64,000 nucleotides of DNA from Marinomonas agarivorans (GCA_002173415.2 NHNK02000013.1:1-64000), one strand, 5' to 3'; counted from the stretch's first letter, positions 8,648 through 17,187 are shown. Notes: generated by a model from the sequence alone, not told the origin. Numbers and translations are program-made.

Positions 8648-8662
8648 TGTTATGTTATAACA
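8648..8662. promoter_or_regulatory. Zur-like operator before the nickel/peptide-type ABC operon
   Basis: TGTTATGTTATAACA has half-sites TGTTAT and ATAACA three bases apart. It matches 13 of the 14 specified positions of the gammaproteobacterial Zur core as I recall it (TGTTATANTATAACA). It ends 33 bp before the ATG, a usual place for a repressor. The regulator itself is not in this window. Confidence 0.5.
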
Positions 8663-8694
8663 TATGATATTTCAAATATATCAAACGGTGGTAA

Positions 8695-10257
8695 ATGGTT
8701 ATGTTTTCTGCGCTCCGGTTTTTACGTCGGTTTTGCTCTTTTCTTTTACTTAGTTATTTTGTGACTTTCTCTGCAATATCTCTGGCAACGCCAACACAAA
8801 GTAATACTTTGTCAATTAGTAATGCCTTTGAGTTTAACAGTATTGATCCGTCAAAATACGGACATGTGTATACGAGAATGCAGATACTAGAAACGCTACT
8901 TAATGTGGATGAGAAAGGGAATTTGGTTGCGGCTCTAGCAAAGAGTTGGCAAGTCATGGATGAAGCGAAACGCTGGCGTTTAACCTTACGTGAAGACGTC
9001 CGCTTTCACGATGGTGCTCTTATGGATGCACAGGCCGTTGTTAACAGTCTGAATATCGCCAGAGAAAAGCATGGTGTACTGCGTAAAGCACCAGTTAAAA
9101 GTATCCAAGTCATTGATACGAATACGGTCGAAATCACACTAACTCGCCCCTATGTCATTTTGGGTGCTGTCTTAGCGCATTACTCAACTGGAATTTTAGA
9201 GCCTGGTTCGTATAACCAAGAGGGAGAAGTGATCGTTCTCTCTGGTACGGGGCCTTATCAGCTTTACCAATATGCGCCACCACATAAATTGGTTGTGAAA
9301 AAATTTGATAATTATTGGGGGAAAAAGGCAAGTATCCCTTACGCAAGTTATCTAACAGGCCACAGAGCAGAAAGCCGTACGATGCAAGCGCGTAGTGGGC
9401 AAGCTGATATTGTTTTTGGCCTTAACCCTGCCAGTTTACCTTTGCTAAAGCGCCTACCAACACTGACAGTTCACTCAAATCCGATTCCTCGAACAATTGC
9501 TTTAAAATTGAATAGCACACACGAGTTTTTAAAAGAGATTGAAGCACGTCAAGCCTTGAGCCTCGCGATTAATCGCTCTGGTATTGCGAAAGGCGTATTG
9601 CGTATTCCAGGTGCACAAGCGGAGCAATTATTACCAGCGTCTATGGCAGATTGGTACTTGACGGATGTCTCTGAAAGTGCAGATTCGTTAGCCCAAGCAG
9701 AAAAATTGTTGGCTTCGATTGGTTGGAAAAAAAATGCGCAAGGCACGCTAGAAAGAGAAGGAAAAGCGTTTGAATTAACCTTGATTACTTACGCAGATCG
9801 ACCTGAATTAACTGTGGTAGCAACAGCGCTTCAAGATCAGTGGAAGGCGTTAGGCGTCAAGCTTACCATCAATATTACTAACTCCAGTGCTATTCCTGCA
9901 GGCCATCATGATGGTTCATTAGAAGTGGCATTAATGGCTCGTAACTACGGCTTTATTGCGAATCCATTAGGTGTAATTTTATCAGACTTTAATCAAAGCG
10001 GTGGTGGGGATTGGGGTGCCATGAACTGGCACAACGATGACATGCAAGGTTTATTGAATAAGCTAGAGCAAACCACAGATACGCAAGCTTTCCATCGTCT
10101 TTCTCAACAAGTTGCTCGTCTAATTTATCAAGAAAGACCTATGATTCCAGTGTCTTATTATGTCCAGCAAACGGCTGTGAACAAGAGAGTGAAAGGCTTT
10201 CGATTCGATCCATTCGAGCGTAGTTTCTTCTTGAATGAAATGGAGTTTGTAAAATAG
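8695..10257 (+). CDS. ABC importer substrate-binding protein, SBP family 5 (nickel/peptide/metallophore type)
   Basis: A 520-residue periplasmic binding protein with signal peptide (basic ALRFLRRF, then hydrophobic FLLLSYFVTFSAISLA). It has the family-5 hallmarks: EFNSIDP, LLNVDEKGNLVAALAKSWQV, WRLTLREDVRFHDGALMDAQAVVNSL and GTGPYQL. The middle (IARQ-type region EARQALSLAINRSGIAKGVL) is more like NikA/CntA-type metal or metallophore binders than OppA. It is first in a tight operon: its stop overlaps the GTG of the permease by one base. The Zur-like box upstream suggests induction under zinc shortage and so a metal or metallophore cargo. This is an inference, and oligopeptides remain possible. 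Confidence 0.8.
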   Translation: MVMFSALRFLRRFCSFLLLSYFVTFSAISLATPTQSNTLSISNAFEFNSIDPSKYGHVYTRMQILETLLNVDEKGNLVAALAKSWQVMDEAKRWRLTLREDVRFHDGALMDAQAVVNSLNIAREKHGVLRKAPVKSIQVIDTNTVEITLTRPYVILGAVLAHYSTGILEPGSYNQEGEVIVLSGTGPYQLYQYAPPHKLVVKKFDNYWGKKASIPYASYLTGHRAESRTMQARSGQADIVFGLNPASLPLLKRLPTLTVHSNPIPRTIALKLNSTHEFLKEIEARQALSLAINRSGIAKGVLRIPGAQAEQLLPASMADWYLTDVSESADSLAQAEKLLASIGWKKNAQGTLEREGKAFELTLITYADRPELTVVATALQDQWKALGVKLTINITNSSAIPAGHHDGSLEVALMARNYGFIANPLGVILSDFNQSGGGDWGAMNWHNDDMQGLLNKLEQTTDTQAFHRLSQQVARLIYQERPMIPVSYYVQQTAVNKRVKGFRFDPFERSFFLNEMEFVK

Positions 10258-11204
10258 TGAAGGACATATTACTCAAACGCCTGCTACAGCTTTTGGCTGT
10301 AGTATGGGGCGTTGGCACATTAACCTTTATTTTGATGCGGGCATTACCTGGCGATATGGCGTATCGAATTGCCGCTAGTCGCTACGGGCATGATAACGTC
10401 GATGCTCAAGCCGCAACGCTGGTACGAGAAGAATTAGGGTTAGATGCTAACCCTTTTTTGCTCTATATAAACTGGTTATTTGATTTACTGCAATTTAAGT
10501 TAGGAGATTCGCTCGTCAGCGGCACGCCTGTTATTGACTCTGTGCAACACATGTTAGGTTACTCTGTTTTACTTGCTGTAACGGGATTATTTATTTCTAT
10601 CCTGATTGCCATTCCATTGGGACTGCTAAGTGCATGGAAAGGCAATCCTATCGATAATGCTGTCATGGCGTTTTCAAGTGTTGTGCGTGCAATGCCAGTG
10701 TTTGTTATTGGTGTGATTTTTCTCATGCTATTTGCTCTGCATTGGAATTGGTTCCCTGTTGCGGGATTCGGTACGCCAGCTCACCTAGTGTTACCCGCGT
10801 TAACATTAGCTCTGAGTTTGGCAGCCGTTTCGAATCGCGTGGTGAAGAGCTCTGCCCAACGAGTGTTCAAATCGTCTTTTTATACCTTTGCACAAGTAAA
10901 AGGGCTCTCTAAATGGCGTACTTTTCATAGACATGGTATTCGCAATATTGCCTTGCCTGTAGTGGCTTTTTTTGGCATTCAATTGATCAGTATGATTGAA
11001 GGCATTGTCATGATTGAGTCTTTGTTTTCTTGGCCGGGGATTGGCCATGGTTTGGCTCATGCCATTTTTGCCCGTGACATTCCTGTTATTCAAGGCGCTG
11101 CTCTTATTATGGGTGTCTTGTTTGTTTTGTTGAATACGCTGATTGATTTGCTTTGTTATTGGATTGATCCCAGAGCAGGTGACGTGAAAGGGGAAAGAGC
11201 ATGA
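10257..11204 (+). CDS. ABC importer permease, DppB/NikB type
   Basis: A 315-residue inner-membrane permease with the typical opening KRLLQLLAVVWGVGTLTFILMRALPGD and about six membrane segments. Near the C-terminus is the permease-ATPase contact loop (VKGLSKWRTFHRHGIRNIALPVVAF), followed by EGIVMIESLFSWPGIGHGLAHAIFARDIPVIQG, diagnostic of the DppB/NikB group. It starts with GTG, one base overlapping the upstream stop, and its end overlaps the next ATG by four bases (ATGA), so translation is coupled. It forms the heterodimeric channel with the next gene product. Confidence 0.88.
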   Translation: MKDILLKRLLQLLAVVWGVGTLTFILMRALPGDMAYRIAASRYGHDNVDAQAATLVREELGLDANPFLLYINWLFDLLQFKLGDSLVSGTPVIDSVQHMLGYSVLLAVTGLFISILIAIPLGLLSAWKGNPIDNAVMAFSSVVRAMPVFVIGVIFLMLFALHWNWFPVAGFGTPAHLVLPALTLALSLAAVSNRVVKSSAQRVFKSSFYTFAQVKGLSKWRTFHRHGIRNIALPVVAFFGIQLISMIEGIVMIESLFSWPGIGHGLAHAIFARDIPVIQGAALIMGVLFVLLNTLIDLLCYWIDPRAGDVKGERA

Positions 11205-12007
11205 GGCTGGCTATGATGAATTCAATGACTCTAACAAAGTCGCAGAAAATAGGCGGCATCCTATTACTGATATTATTAAGTTTTGCTATTTCTGGTGACT
11301 TATTTTCCTCTTACAGTATTTCACAGCAAGATTTGAATGCCATATTAGAACCGCCCAATGGTGAGCATTGGCTTGGTACTGACCATTTTGGTCGTAGTAT
11401 GTTGGCTAGAATGGCGCACGCCATTGGTGTGTCCTTTGTGTTAGGGCTATTTTGCGTTATCACCGCAGCAACGATCGGTACTTTTTTAGGTGTCTGGGCT
11501 GCTTGGGGTAGCAAACGTCTTGATAACATAATGGGAATATTGGTTAACATTCTGCTGGCATTACCTGGATTAGTGATCGTTTTGTTATTGGCAGCCATTG
11601 TTCCCGGTTCGTTTTTAATGCTGTACTTTGCGATTTCTTTAGTGCAATGGGTTGAATACTTTCGAGTCGTCAGAGCCATTACTCAAACTGTTATTCAGAG
11701 TCCAGCATTACAGTCTTCTCAAATTATGGGCTTTGGCCGTTGGTATCAATTTAAACGTCATATTTGGCCTTCTATCGCTCCTGCTGTATTTACGTTGGCT
11801 GCTTTTGGTTGTGCAAATGCCATTTTAACCATGGCATCGCTTGGCTTTATTTATGTGGGTATTCAACCTCCATTGGCTGAATTAGGCCTTATGACCGTTG
11901 AATTATTTCCATTTTACAGCGAAGCACCTTGGTTGTTAGTTCAGCCTCTACTGGTGATGGCGTTGATGGTGTTGGGTTTTCATTTATTAGCAGGTAAACA
12001 GAAATGA
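11201..12007 (+). CDS. ABC importer permease, DppC/NikC type
   Basis: A 268-residue permease. LNAILEPPNGEHWLGTDHFGRSMLARMAHAIGVSFVLG is the classical DppC/NikC N-terminal pattern. The coupling loop region is IMGFGRWYQFKRHIWPSIAPAVFTLAAFGCANAILTMASLGFIYVG. About five to six membrane segments are visible. It overlaps both neighbours by four bases. Two further in-frame ATGs at the start (codons 5 and 8) leave the exact start open. It pairs with the preceding permease. Confidence 0.87.
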   Translation: MRLAMMNSMTLTKSQKIGGILLLILLSFAISGDLFSSYSISQQDLNAILEPPNGEHWLGTDHFGRSMLARMAHAIGVSFVLGLFCVITAATIGTFLGVWAAWGSKRLDNIMGILVNILLALPGLVIVLLLAAIVPGSFLMLYFAISLVQWVEYFRVVRAITQTVIQSPALQSSQIMGFGRWYQFKRHIWPSIAPAVFTLAAFGCANAILTMASLGFIYVGIQPPLAELGLMTVELFPFYSEAPWLLVQPLLVMALMVLGFHLLAGKQK

Positions 12008-13410
12008 CAGAGTTGCTCAAACTAACCGAAGTAAGTGTTTATGCTGGTGATGTGTGTTTACTCGAACCTATTTCATTGACCTTGGCGCAAGGGCGTCCTA
12101 TTACTATTTTAGGTCAGACAGGGGCGGGGAAAAGTCTGCTTGCACAAGCGGTTATGGGCTTGTTGCCAGACTCGCTCAGAGTAGAAGGCGATATTCAGAT
12201 TTTTGGTCGTGCTATGACGTTAGCAGAGCGCCAAAAATTATGGGGTACCGAGTTGGTGATGTTGCCACAAGAACCTTGGAATGCATTAGACCCTCTGATG
12301 AAAGCCTCCTCGCAAATCAGTGATGTTTATCGTTATGTGCATAATAAAGATCGTTCTGAAGCCAGTACTCTTGCCCAAAAAGATTTAGAATACGTTGGTC
12401 TGGCTGATAGCGGTAATAAACGGCCAGATGAACTGTCTGGTGGCATGGCACAACGCTTGGCAATTGCGTCGGTAACAGCAGCAGGTGCACCATTGATTCT
12501 TGCCGATGAACCAACCAAAGGGCTTGATAGCACACGTCGTCAAGATATTGTTAACCTGTTACAAGAGCGATCCGCTCAAGGCAGTTTATTGACCATTACT
12601 CACGACGTGGCTATTGCTCGTCAGTTAGGTGGTGATATTTTAGTCATTAAATCTGGCCGCTTGATTGAGCAAGGTGAAGCAGAAAAGGTCCTTAACCAGC
12701 CACAGCACCCTTATACTCAAGCCTTGATTAACGCTGAACTGCCACCGCAAAGTAAGACAGAAACAAGTGAAAGTGATAAAGACGTTTTGATCGATATCCG
12801 TGATCTTATGATTGAGCGTGGTGGTAAGAACCTGTTTCCACCCGTGTCTTTTTCGGTAAAACAAGGCGAAATCACTTGGCTTATTGGCGAAAGTGGTCGA
12901 GGGAAATCTTCTTTAGGTGATGCATTACTCGGTTTGGTACCCACGAAATCTGGAACAGTTACTCGTGTGGTGCCAGCGACTCAACAAGCAACGCCACAAA
13001 ATAGTCAGTCATACCGGTGGTTGAAGTTATATCAAGATCCGCCATCGGCTTTTACCGACAGCGTTTCTTTGCAAGTGCTGCTGAATGATTTAGTGACACT
13101 CCACAATATTGACCCTAGTCGAATTCCTCCTTTAATGACAAAACTGGGTTTAAAGGAAGCGTTATTAACGCGTAACTGCAATAATGTGTCAGGTGGTGAA
13201 TTGCAACGTTTTGCGATCCTTCGCGCTTTATTGCTTAACCCTGTATTTCTGTTTGCAGATGAACCAACATCAAGGCTAGATCCAATAACAGCGCAGGAGG
13301 TAATGGCTCTGCTTCGATACGTCGCTAAAGAAACAAACTGCGCCATCTTATTAGTCAGTCATGATGTGAATGTGGTGGGTGGTAATTACGATCAGGTGGT
13401 TGTGCTTTAG
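12004..13410 (+). CDS. Fused double ABC ATPase (DppD-DppF / NikD-NikE fusion)
   Basis: A 468-residue protein carrying two nucleotide-binding domains, replacing the usual two separate ATPases of this importer class. Domain 1 has Walker A GQTGAGKS, signature LSGGMAQR and Walker B LILADEPTKGLD. Domain 2 has Walker A GESGRGKS, signature VSGGELQR and Walker B FLFADEPTSRLD. At 468 residues it is compact (typical fused YejF/GsiA types are over 530), and the linker is short. It overlaps the upstream permease by four bases and is last in the operon. The stop codon lies within a short tandem repeat that continues downstream. Confidence 0.88.
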   Translation: MTELLKLTEVSVYAGDVCLLEPISLTLAQGRPITILGQTGAGKSLLAQAVMGLLPDSLRVEGDIQIFGRAMTLAERQKLWGTELVMLPQEPWNALDPLMKASSQISDVYRYVHNKDRSEASTLAQKDLEYVGLADSGNKRPDELSGGMAQRLAIASVTAAGAPLILADEPTKGLDSTRRQDIVNLLQERSAQGSLLTITHDVAIARQLGGDILVIKSGRLIEQGEAEKVLNQPQHPYTQALINAELPPQSKTETSESDKDVLIDIRDLMIERGGKNLFPPVSFSVKQGEITWLIGESGRGKSSLGDALLGLVPTKSGTVTRVVPATQQATPQNSQSYRWLKLYQDPPSAFTDSVSLQVLLNDLVTLHNIDPSRIPPLMTKLGLKEALLTRNCNNVSGGELQRFAILRALLLNPVFLFADEPTSRLDPITAQEVMALLRYVAKETNCAILLVSHDVNVVGGNYDQVVVL

Positions 13411-13477
13411 TTACTCGACTCTTTAGTCACTCGACCCTTTAGTTACCCACTTTAGTTACTCACTCTAGTTATTCAAT
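13405..13477. repeat. Degenerate tandem repeat over the stop codon of the fused ATPase
   Basis: Five consecutive units begin with CTTTAGT or a variant (13405, 13421, 13437, 13451, 13465). The first two are 16 bp and nearly identical, the rest 13-14 bp and diverged. The first unit contains the TAG stop of the ATPase gene. Confidence 0.7.
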
Positions 13478-13490
13478 AAAGTAGTGATGC

Positions 13491-13519
13491 AAGCCCTTAT
13501 ATTGAATGGGTAAGGGCTT
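13491..13519 (+). terminator. Terminator of the ABC importer operon
   Basis: AAGCCCTTA (13491-13499) and TAAGGGCTT (13511-13519) form a 9-bp perfect stem with an 11-base loop. ATTTTAGG follows, 80 bp past the last gene. Confidence 0.65.
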
Positions 13520-13693
13520 ATTTTAGGAAGTGTGACAAGTTTAGTTTGAGCTAGGACACCTTAGCGCTCGCTCCTGAGCATTCGTACACCTAGGCTAGTA
13601 TAGATAAGCTATTTCTCCGATAAGACTGACGCTCAGAAGTTTATTTGCATCTTCTTCCGTATTAAATTTGCTGACCACATACATAGTGTATTT

Positions 13694-14158
13694 TTAGCCA
13701 GTAACGCGCCATTGGTCATTTATTTCTTCCAGCTGTATTTCTGTTTTCTCTTGCTGTGCTTCAGCATTAGAAAGTAAATCGAGGAAAAAACTCACAGGGC
13801 TGTTTTTTTCGACTTTTTCCATATACAAAGAGCGTAATGCCGCGTCTGTTGTACGGGGAATATCTGATTGACCTTTTTCGTAACGGGCAATCGTCTGTTC
13901 TGACACACCAAAGCGTTGACCAAGTAGCTTTTGTGATAAATTTAGCTCTATCCGTAAGAACTTAAACTCTGCTGCGCTTAGTGCGGTATGGCTATCGGTA
14001 ATGCTTTGGGCAATGGCTGTGTGTAAATTCTCCATGTCATGAATGCTGGTGTATTCTTCGTTTTGCTCTTTCTCGCTTCCTTTTTCGTCTCTCTTTTCGG
14101 TAATAAAGCCATTTTTTAGATAGATATTGGGTAATCCACATTCAGTATAGTGATACAT
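13694..14158 (-). CDS. XRE-family antitoxin-like regulator (YgiT/MqsA-type HTH)
   Basis: A 154-residue protein with a helix-turn-helix of the XRE type at about residues 64-115 (FKFLRIELNLSQKLLGQRFGVSEQTIARYEKG). The N-terminus MYHYTECGLPNIYLKNGF matches the opening of a widespread regulator family annotated YgiT-like and often found beside DUF4258 proteins. Only one Cys remains of the zinc finger expected in true MqsA, so a metal site is unlikely. AGGAG precedes the ATG. It lies nine bases after the DUF4258 gene, in the toxin-first order used by mqsRA and higBA. It presumably represses the pair through the two operators at 14534-14586. Confidence 0.78.
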   Translation of the reverse strand: MYHYTECGLPNIYLKNGFITEKRDEKGSEKEQNEEYTSIHDMENLHTAIAQSITDSHTALSAAEFKFLRIELNLSQKLLGQRFGVSEQTIARYEKGQSDIPRTTDAALRSLYMEKVEKNSPVSFFLDLLSNAEAQQEKTEIQLEEINDQWRVTG

Positions 14159-14167
14159 AAGTTTCTC

Positions 14168-14518
14168 CTAATGAACCCAAACAGTGATTAATGCAGCGTT
14201 TGGACTATCGTGATGATTTTTTAGAACGACAGTAAGTTCAATGATTTCGCCTGCTGCCATACCTTTGATATTAAATTGCCAGTTTCCATAAAAATCAGGG
14301 TAAGGCCCCTCCCGAAATACAGAATGTTGGCTTTTGAGCAAAATCAGTATCTGCTTTGTTGTGATACCCCGCTCATTCATTCTGCGTTTAATGTGTTGGC
14401 TCCAGCGAATTTTCTCTGTGTGATTTGTTGCAAGATCTTTCATTATTTTTCTTGCGGTATATTCACTTAGCGGAAATACCGTTATTCCTTGTGGTTTGTT
14501 TACTTTCATTATGCTCAT
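14168..14518 (-). CDS. DUF4258-type toxin-like protein
   Basis: A 116-residue basic protein. The central part (WSQHIKRRMNERGITTKQILILLKSQHSVFREGPYPDFYGNWQFNIKGMAAGEIIELTVVLKN) has the DUF4258 pattern of a helix with R-M-x-R-G-I, then strands. This fold group is thought to resemble BrnT/RelE-like small toxins. It is first in a two-gene unit with an XRE regulator, so a toxin-antitoxin role is likely but unproven. Two ATGs are possible (14518 and 14509); neither has a strong ribosome binding site. Two palindromic operators lie directly upstream. Confidence 0.7.
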   Translation of the reverse strand: MSIMKVNKPQGITVFPLSEYTARKIMKDLATNHTEKIRWSQHIKRRMNERGITTKQILILLKSQHSVFREGPYPDFYGNWQFNIKGMAAGEIIELTVVLKNHHDSPNAALITVWVH

Positions 14519-14533
14519 CCGTTGAGTATAGAG

Positions 14534-14586
14534 CTATCATTTTGATAGGTGTTGATGAAAAAGTCAATAGGCTATCAAAATGATAG
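14534..14586. promoter_or_regulatory. Twin 15-bp palindromic operators of the DUF4258/XRE pair
   Basis: CTATCATTTTGATAG (14534-14548) and CTATCAAAATGATAG (14572-14586) have the same perfect half-sites (CTATCA/TGATAG) around a three-base centre. Their centres are 38 bp apart. They lie between the toxin-like gene and a short rightward transcript unit, and are very likely bound by the XRE protein. Confidence 0.72.
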
Positions 14587-14622
14587 TTTAAAAAGGGAGG
14601 TTATGTGAGTAACGACAGAGAG

Positions 14623-14677
14623 ACCAGACTTCACTTTACGACGCTGCTCATTTCAGTTGTGAAGTCTGGTTTTTTTT
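14623..14677 (+). terminator. Strong rightward terminator with no obvious gene before it
   Basis: A 12-bp perfect stem, ACCAGACTTCAC (14623-14634) with GTGAAGTCTGGT (14659-14670), is followed by seven Ts. It points rightward, against the TRAP operon, and the only sequence it could end is the 30-90 bases after the twin operators. GGGAGG at about 14595-14600 is followed by ATGTGA, and a 24-codon GTG frame (14605-14679) runs to the T-run. Confidence 0.7.
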
Positions 14678-14709
14678 AGGTTTGATAAAATTGTAGAGCG
14701 TTTTTAGTC

Positions 14710-16323
14710 CTAGTTAATAATTTCTGGTCCCATAATGCTGTAAGGCAAATAGGTCGATAACGCTGGAATATAAGTAATTAATATAAGGAAGACCATTAAC
14801 ACAGCGACAAAAGGTAACGCAGCTTTAACAACTTGTGCCAAGCTCATGCCTGTAATACCTGAGGTAACAAATAGGTTTAATCCTATGGGTGGCGTAATCA
14901 TACCAATCTCCATATTGACGACCATAATGATGCCAAGATGAATTGGATCAATCCCCAACTGCATGGCAATAGGGAAGACAACAGGAGCAACAATAACTAA
15001 TAATCCCGATGGTTCCATGAACTGCCCACCAATTAATAGCAATACATTCACTGCGATTAAGAAGGTAAACCAGTTGAAACCAACACTCAGCATCCATTCC
15101 GTAATCATTTGTGGAATGCGCTCAGAAGAAAGTGTGTGAGCAAACAACAAAGCATTAGCGATGATAAACATCAACATGACCGTTGTTTTTGTGCCTTCCA
15201 ACATGACTTTACGTGATTCTTCACCAAACAGGGCAGGGAAGAAATTGCGCAGCATAGCAATAAGGTTGCGTCCCCAGATAGGTAAGCCTGCTAATAGGCA
15301 ATGTATGATAGAGATGTCTAAATGCCTACTACGCTTATGGACATAAAAAACGGCCAATAGGTTGGCTATGACAAAGCCCCATAAAGCGCGTTCGCCTGTG
15401 CTTACTGTTTTGTTATCGGCAAAGGCAAAGAAAGTAAGAATTTCCCAGACCAAGAAAAAGGAAATACCATAAACACTGCCGTTAAAACCAATTCGCGCGG
15501 CCTGAGAATCTGACTCAAGTGTCCAAGGTGTTTCTTTTAGTGGTCCCATATCGCGGTAAATAAAGAGCGCAATAAAAATAGAATACACGGCTGCAACGAC
15601 AGCTGCCTCAGTTGGCGTAAAGACACCGCCATAAATACCGCCCATAATAATGACGATTAGGAATAACCCCCAGCCGGCATCTTTACCACCGCGAACAATA
15701 GTACCAAAACCTTTCCAAGGTTCAGAAGGCAAACCTTTGATTCGAGCAACTACATAGATAGCTAACATCAACATACCGCCAGCCATCAAGCCAGGGATAA
15801 CCCCAGCTAAAAACATACGGCCCACAGAAACATCGGTGGCAGCAGCATACACCACCATAACAATGGAAGGCGGAATTAAAATTCCCAATGTGCCCGCATT
15901 AGCAATGACACCAGAGGCAAATTCTTTTGAGTAACCTACTTGGCGCATACCGGCAATGGCAATGGTACCAATAGCGACAACCGTCGCAGGAGATGAGCCT
16001 GAAAGCGCTGCAAACATCATACAAGCTAATACAGATGCCATTGCTAAGCCGCCACGGAAGTGGCCAACAGAGGCAATTGCAAAGTTAATCAAACGTTTAG
16101 CAACGCCACCGGTCGACATGTACGACGATGCTAAGACGAAAAATGGAATAGCAAGCAAAGTATAATGTTGGCCAGCACCAAATAACGATAACGCAATCGA
16201 TGAAAGCGAATCGTGAGAGAAGAAGGTAACAAATAAAACCGACGATAATCCCAAAGCAATGCCAACAGGGACGCCAATCAACAACAAAACCAGAACAAGA
16301 CTAAATAAAATTAATGATTCCAC
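14710..16323 (-). CDS. dctM: TRAP transporter large permease (DctM) with an internal insert
   Basis: A 537-residue membrane protein of the DctM family, the ion-coupled channel of tripartite substrate importers. Family motifs are SGSSPATVVAIGTI, NAGTLGILIPPSIVMVVYA, GGVFTPTEAAVVAAVYS and GLNLFVTSGITG. The usual length is about 425-440. Here about 115 extra residues sit after the first half (about 260-375) and include two further hydrophobic stretches (about 281-300 and 311-327). It is last of three genes (dctP-dctQ-dctM order by transcription), 17 bases after dctQ. Substrate cannot be read from this subunit, but the DctP partner suggests a carboxylate. Confidence 0.9.
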   Translation of the reverse strand: MESLILFSLVLVLLLIGVPVGIALGLSSVLFVTFFSHDSLSSIALSLFGAGQHYTLLAIPFFVLASSYMSTGGVAKRLINFAIASVGHFRGGLAMASVLACMMFAALSGSSPATVVAIGTIAIAGMRQVGYSKEFASGVIANAGTLGILIPPSIVMVVYAAATDVSVGRMFLAGVIPGLMAGGMLMLAIYVVARIKGLPSEPWKGFGTIVRGGKDAGWGLFLIVIIMGGIYGGVFTPTEAAVVAAVYSIFIALFIYRDMGPLKETPWTLESDSQAARIGFNGSVYGISFFLVWEILTFFAFADNKTVSTGERALWGFVIANLLAVFYVHKRSRHLDISIIHCLLAGLPIWGRNLIAMLRNFFPALFGEESRKVMLEGTKTTVMLMFIIANALLFAHTLSSERIPQMITEWMLSVGFNWFTFLIAVNVLLLIGGQFMEPSGLLVIVAPVVFPIAMQLGIDPIHLGIIMVVNMEIGMITPPIGLNLFVTSGITGMSLAQVVKAALPFVAVLMVFLILITYIPALSTYLPYSIMGPEIIN

Positions 16324-16340
16324 AACAGACTCCCAGGCGA

Positions 16341-17015
16341 CTACTTAACCGCGTTTTTATTTTCTTCCAGTAGGTCTTCAGCTTCGTGACCACTGATTAA
16401 CATGCTGCGTTCACCTTTATAAATGGCAATAAAAGCTTGCAGAGCGCGGTAACACAACAACGCCAGACTGAGTGGTAAAATAAGCAATACTAGCCAACGG
16501 TGTACCCTAGGTTTTAAATCAAAAAATTCACGGAAAAATTCTGGATAACGTAACTCATCTGAACCAATCCCAATCTTGTACATCTTGCTCCAGTATTCAA
16601 TAGCGCCACCACGAACATCAATATTAAGCAGGGTTAACCAAGTCGAATCGAGTAAAATGGCACCATATAAAAACGTTGCAACAGCAGCGAACAAAGACAA
16701 TAGTTTTTTAAAGGGAGTTGGCACAGCATTTAAGACAATATCCACGCCAAGATGTAAGCGGGTTTTTATCCCGTAACTCATACCCAATAAAATTAACCAA
16801 GAAAAAGCAATAGTGGTAAATTCCAGTGCTGCATGCCAGCCAGTATTAAATGCGTAGCGAGCAATCACCTGTCCAAAGGAAACAAACATAATGGCACTGA
16901 TAACAATCAGCATGAGGTTTTCTTCTACCCGTGCCATCGCGACAGGATAGCGTTTTTCTAATCTCCAGATGACAAGGATAAACAATAGTAAATAAAGGTG
17001 CGGCCAATACGCCAT
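16341..17015 (-). CDS. dctQ: TRAP transporter small permease (DctQ)
   Basis: A 224-residue protein with four main membrane segments, including the DctQ-type W..A.E.. region (YAFNTGWHAALEFTTIAFSWLILLGMSYGIKTRLHLGVDIV). The ATG at 17015 is preferred because GGAG lies eight bases upstream; an ATG two codons earlier (17021) is possible. The C-terminal part is longer than in a minimal DctQ (about 160-170), with a large loop (about residues 125-160) before the last hydrophobic segment. It joins DctM in the membrane complex. Confidence 0.87.
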   Translation of the reverse strand: MAYWPHLYLLLFILVIWRLEKRYPVAMARVEENLMLIVISAIMFVSFGQVIARYAFNTGWHAALEFTTIAFSWLILLGMSYGIKTRLHLGVDIVLNAVPTPFKKLLSLFAAVATFLYGAILLDSTWLTLLNIDVRGGAIEYWSKMYKIGIGSDELRYPEFFREFFDLKPRVHRWLVLLILPLSLALLCYRALQAFIAIYKGERSMLISGHEAEDLLEENKNAVK

Positions 17016-17128
17016 AATCATCTCCGCAGCGGCTTGCTGATGCCTATAAATAAAACGAGAAAGTATTAAGATCAGATAGTAGTTATAGATTAAGTGCTAT
17101 TTGATCTTAACCTAGGAACATGCTTCAA

Positions 17129-17173
17129 AAGAACCTGATCCCACAATCTATTTTGTGGAACCAGAATGTTCTT
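17129..17173 (-). promoter_or_regulatory. Hairpin between dctP and dctQ
   Basis: Nested inverted repeats, AAGAAC with GTTCTT outside and CCACAA with TTGTGG inside, lie in the 172-bp gap between dctP and dctQ. Such a stem can protect or end the dctP message, so that binding protein is made in excess over permease. There is no T-run typical of a full terminator. Confidence 0.4.
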
Positions 17174-17187
17174 ATGAAATATGAATG

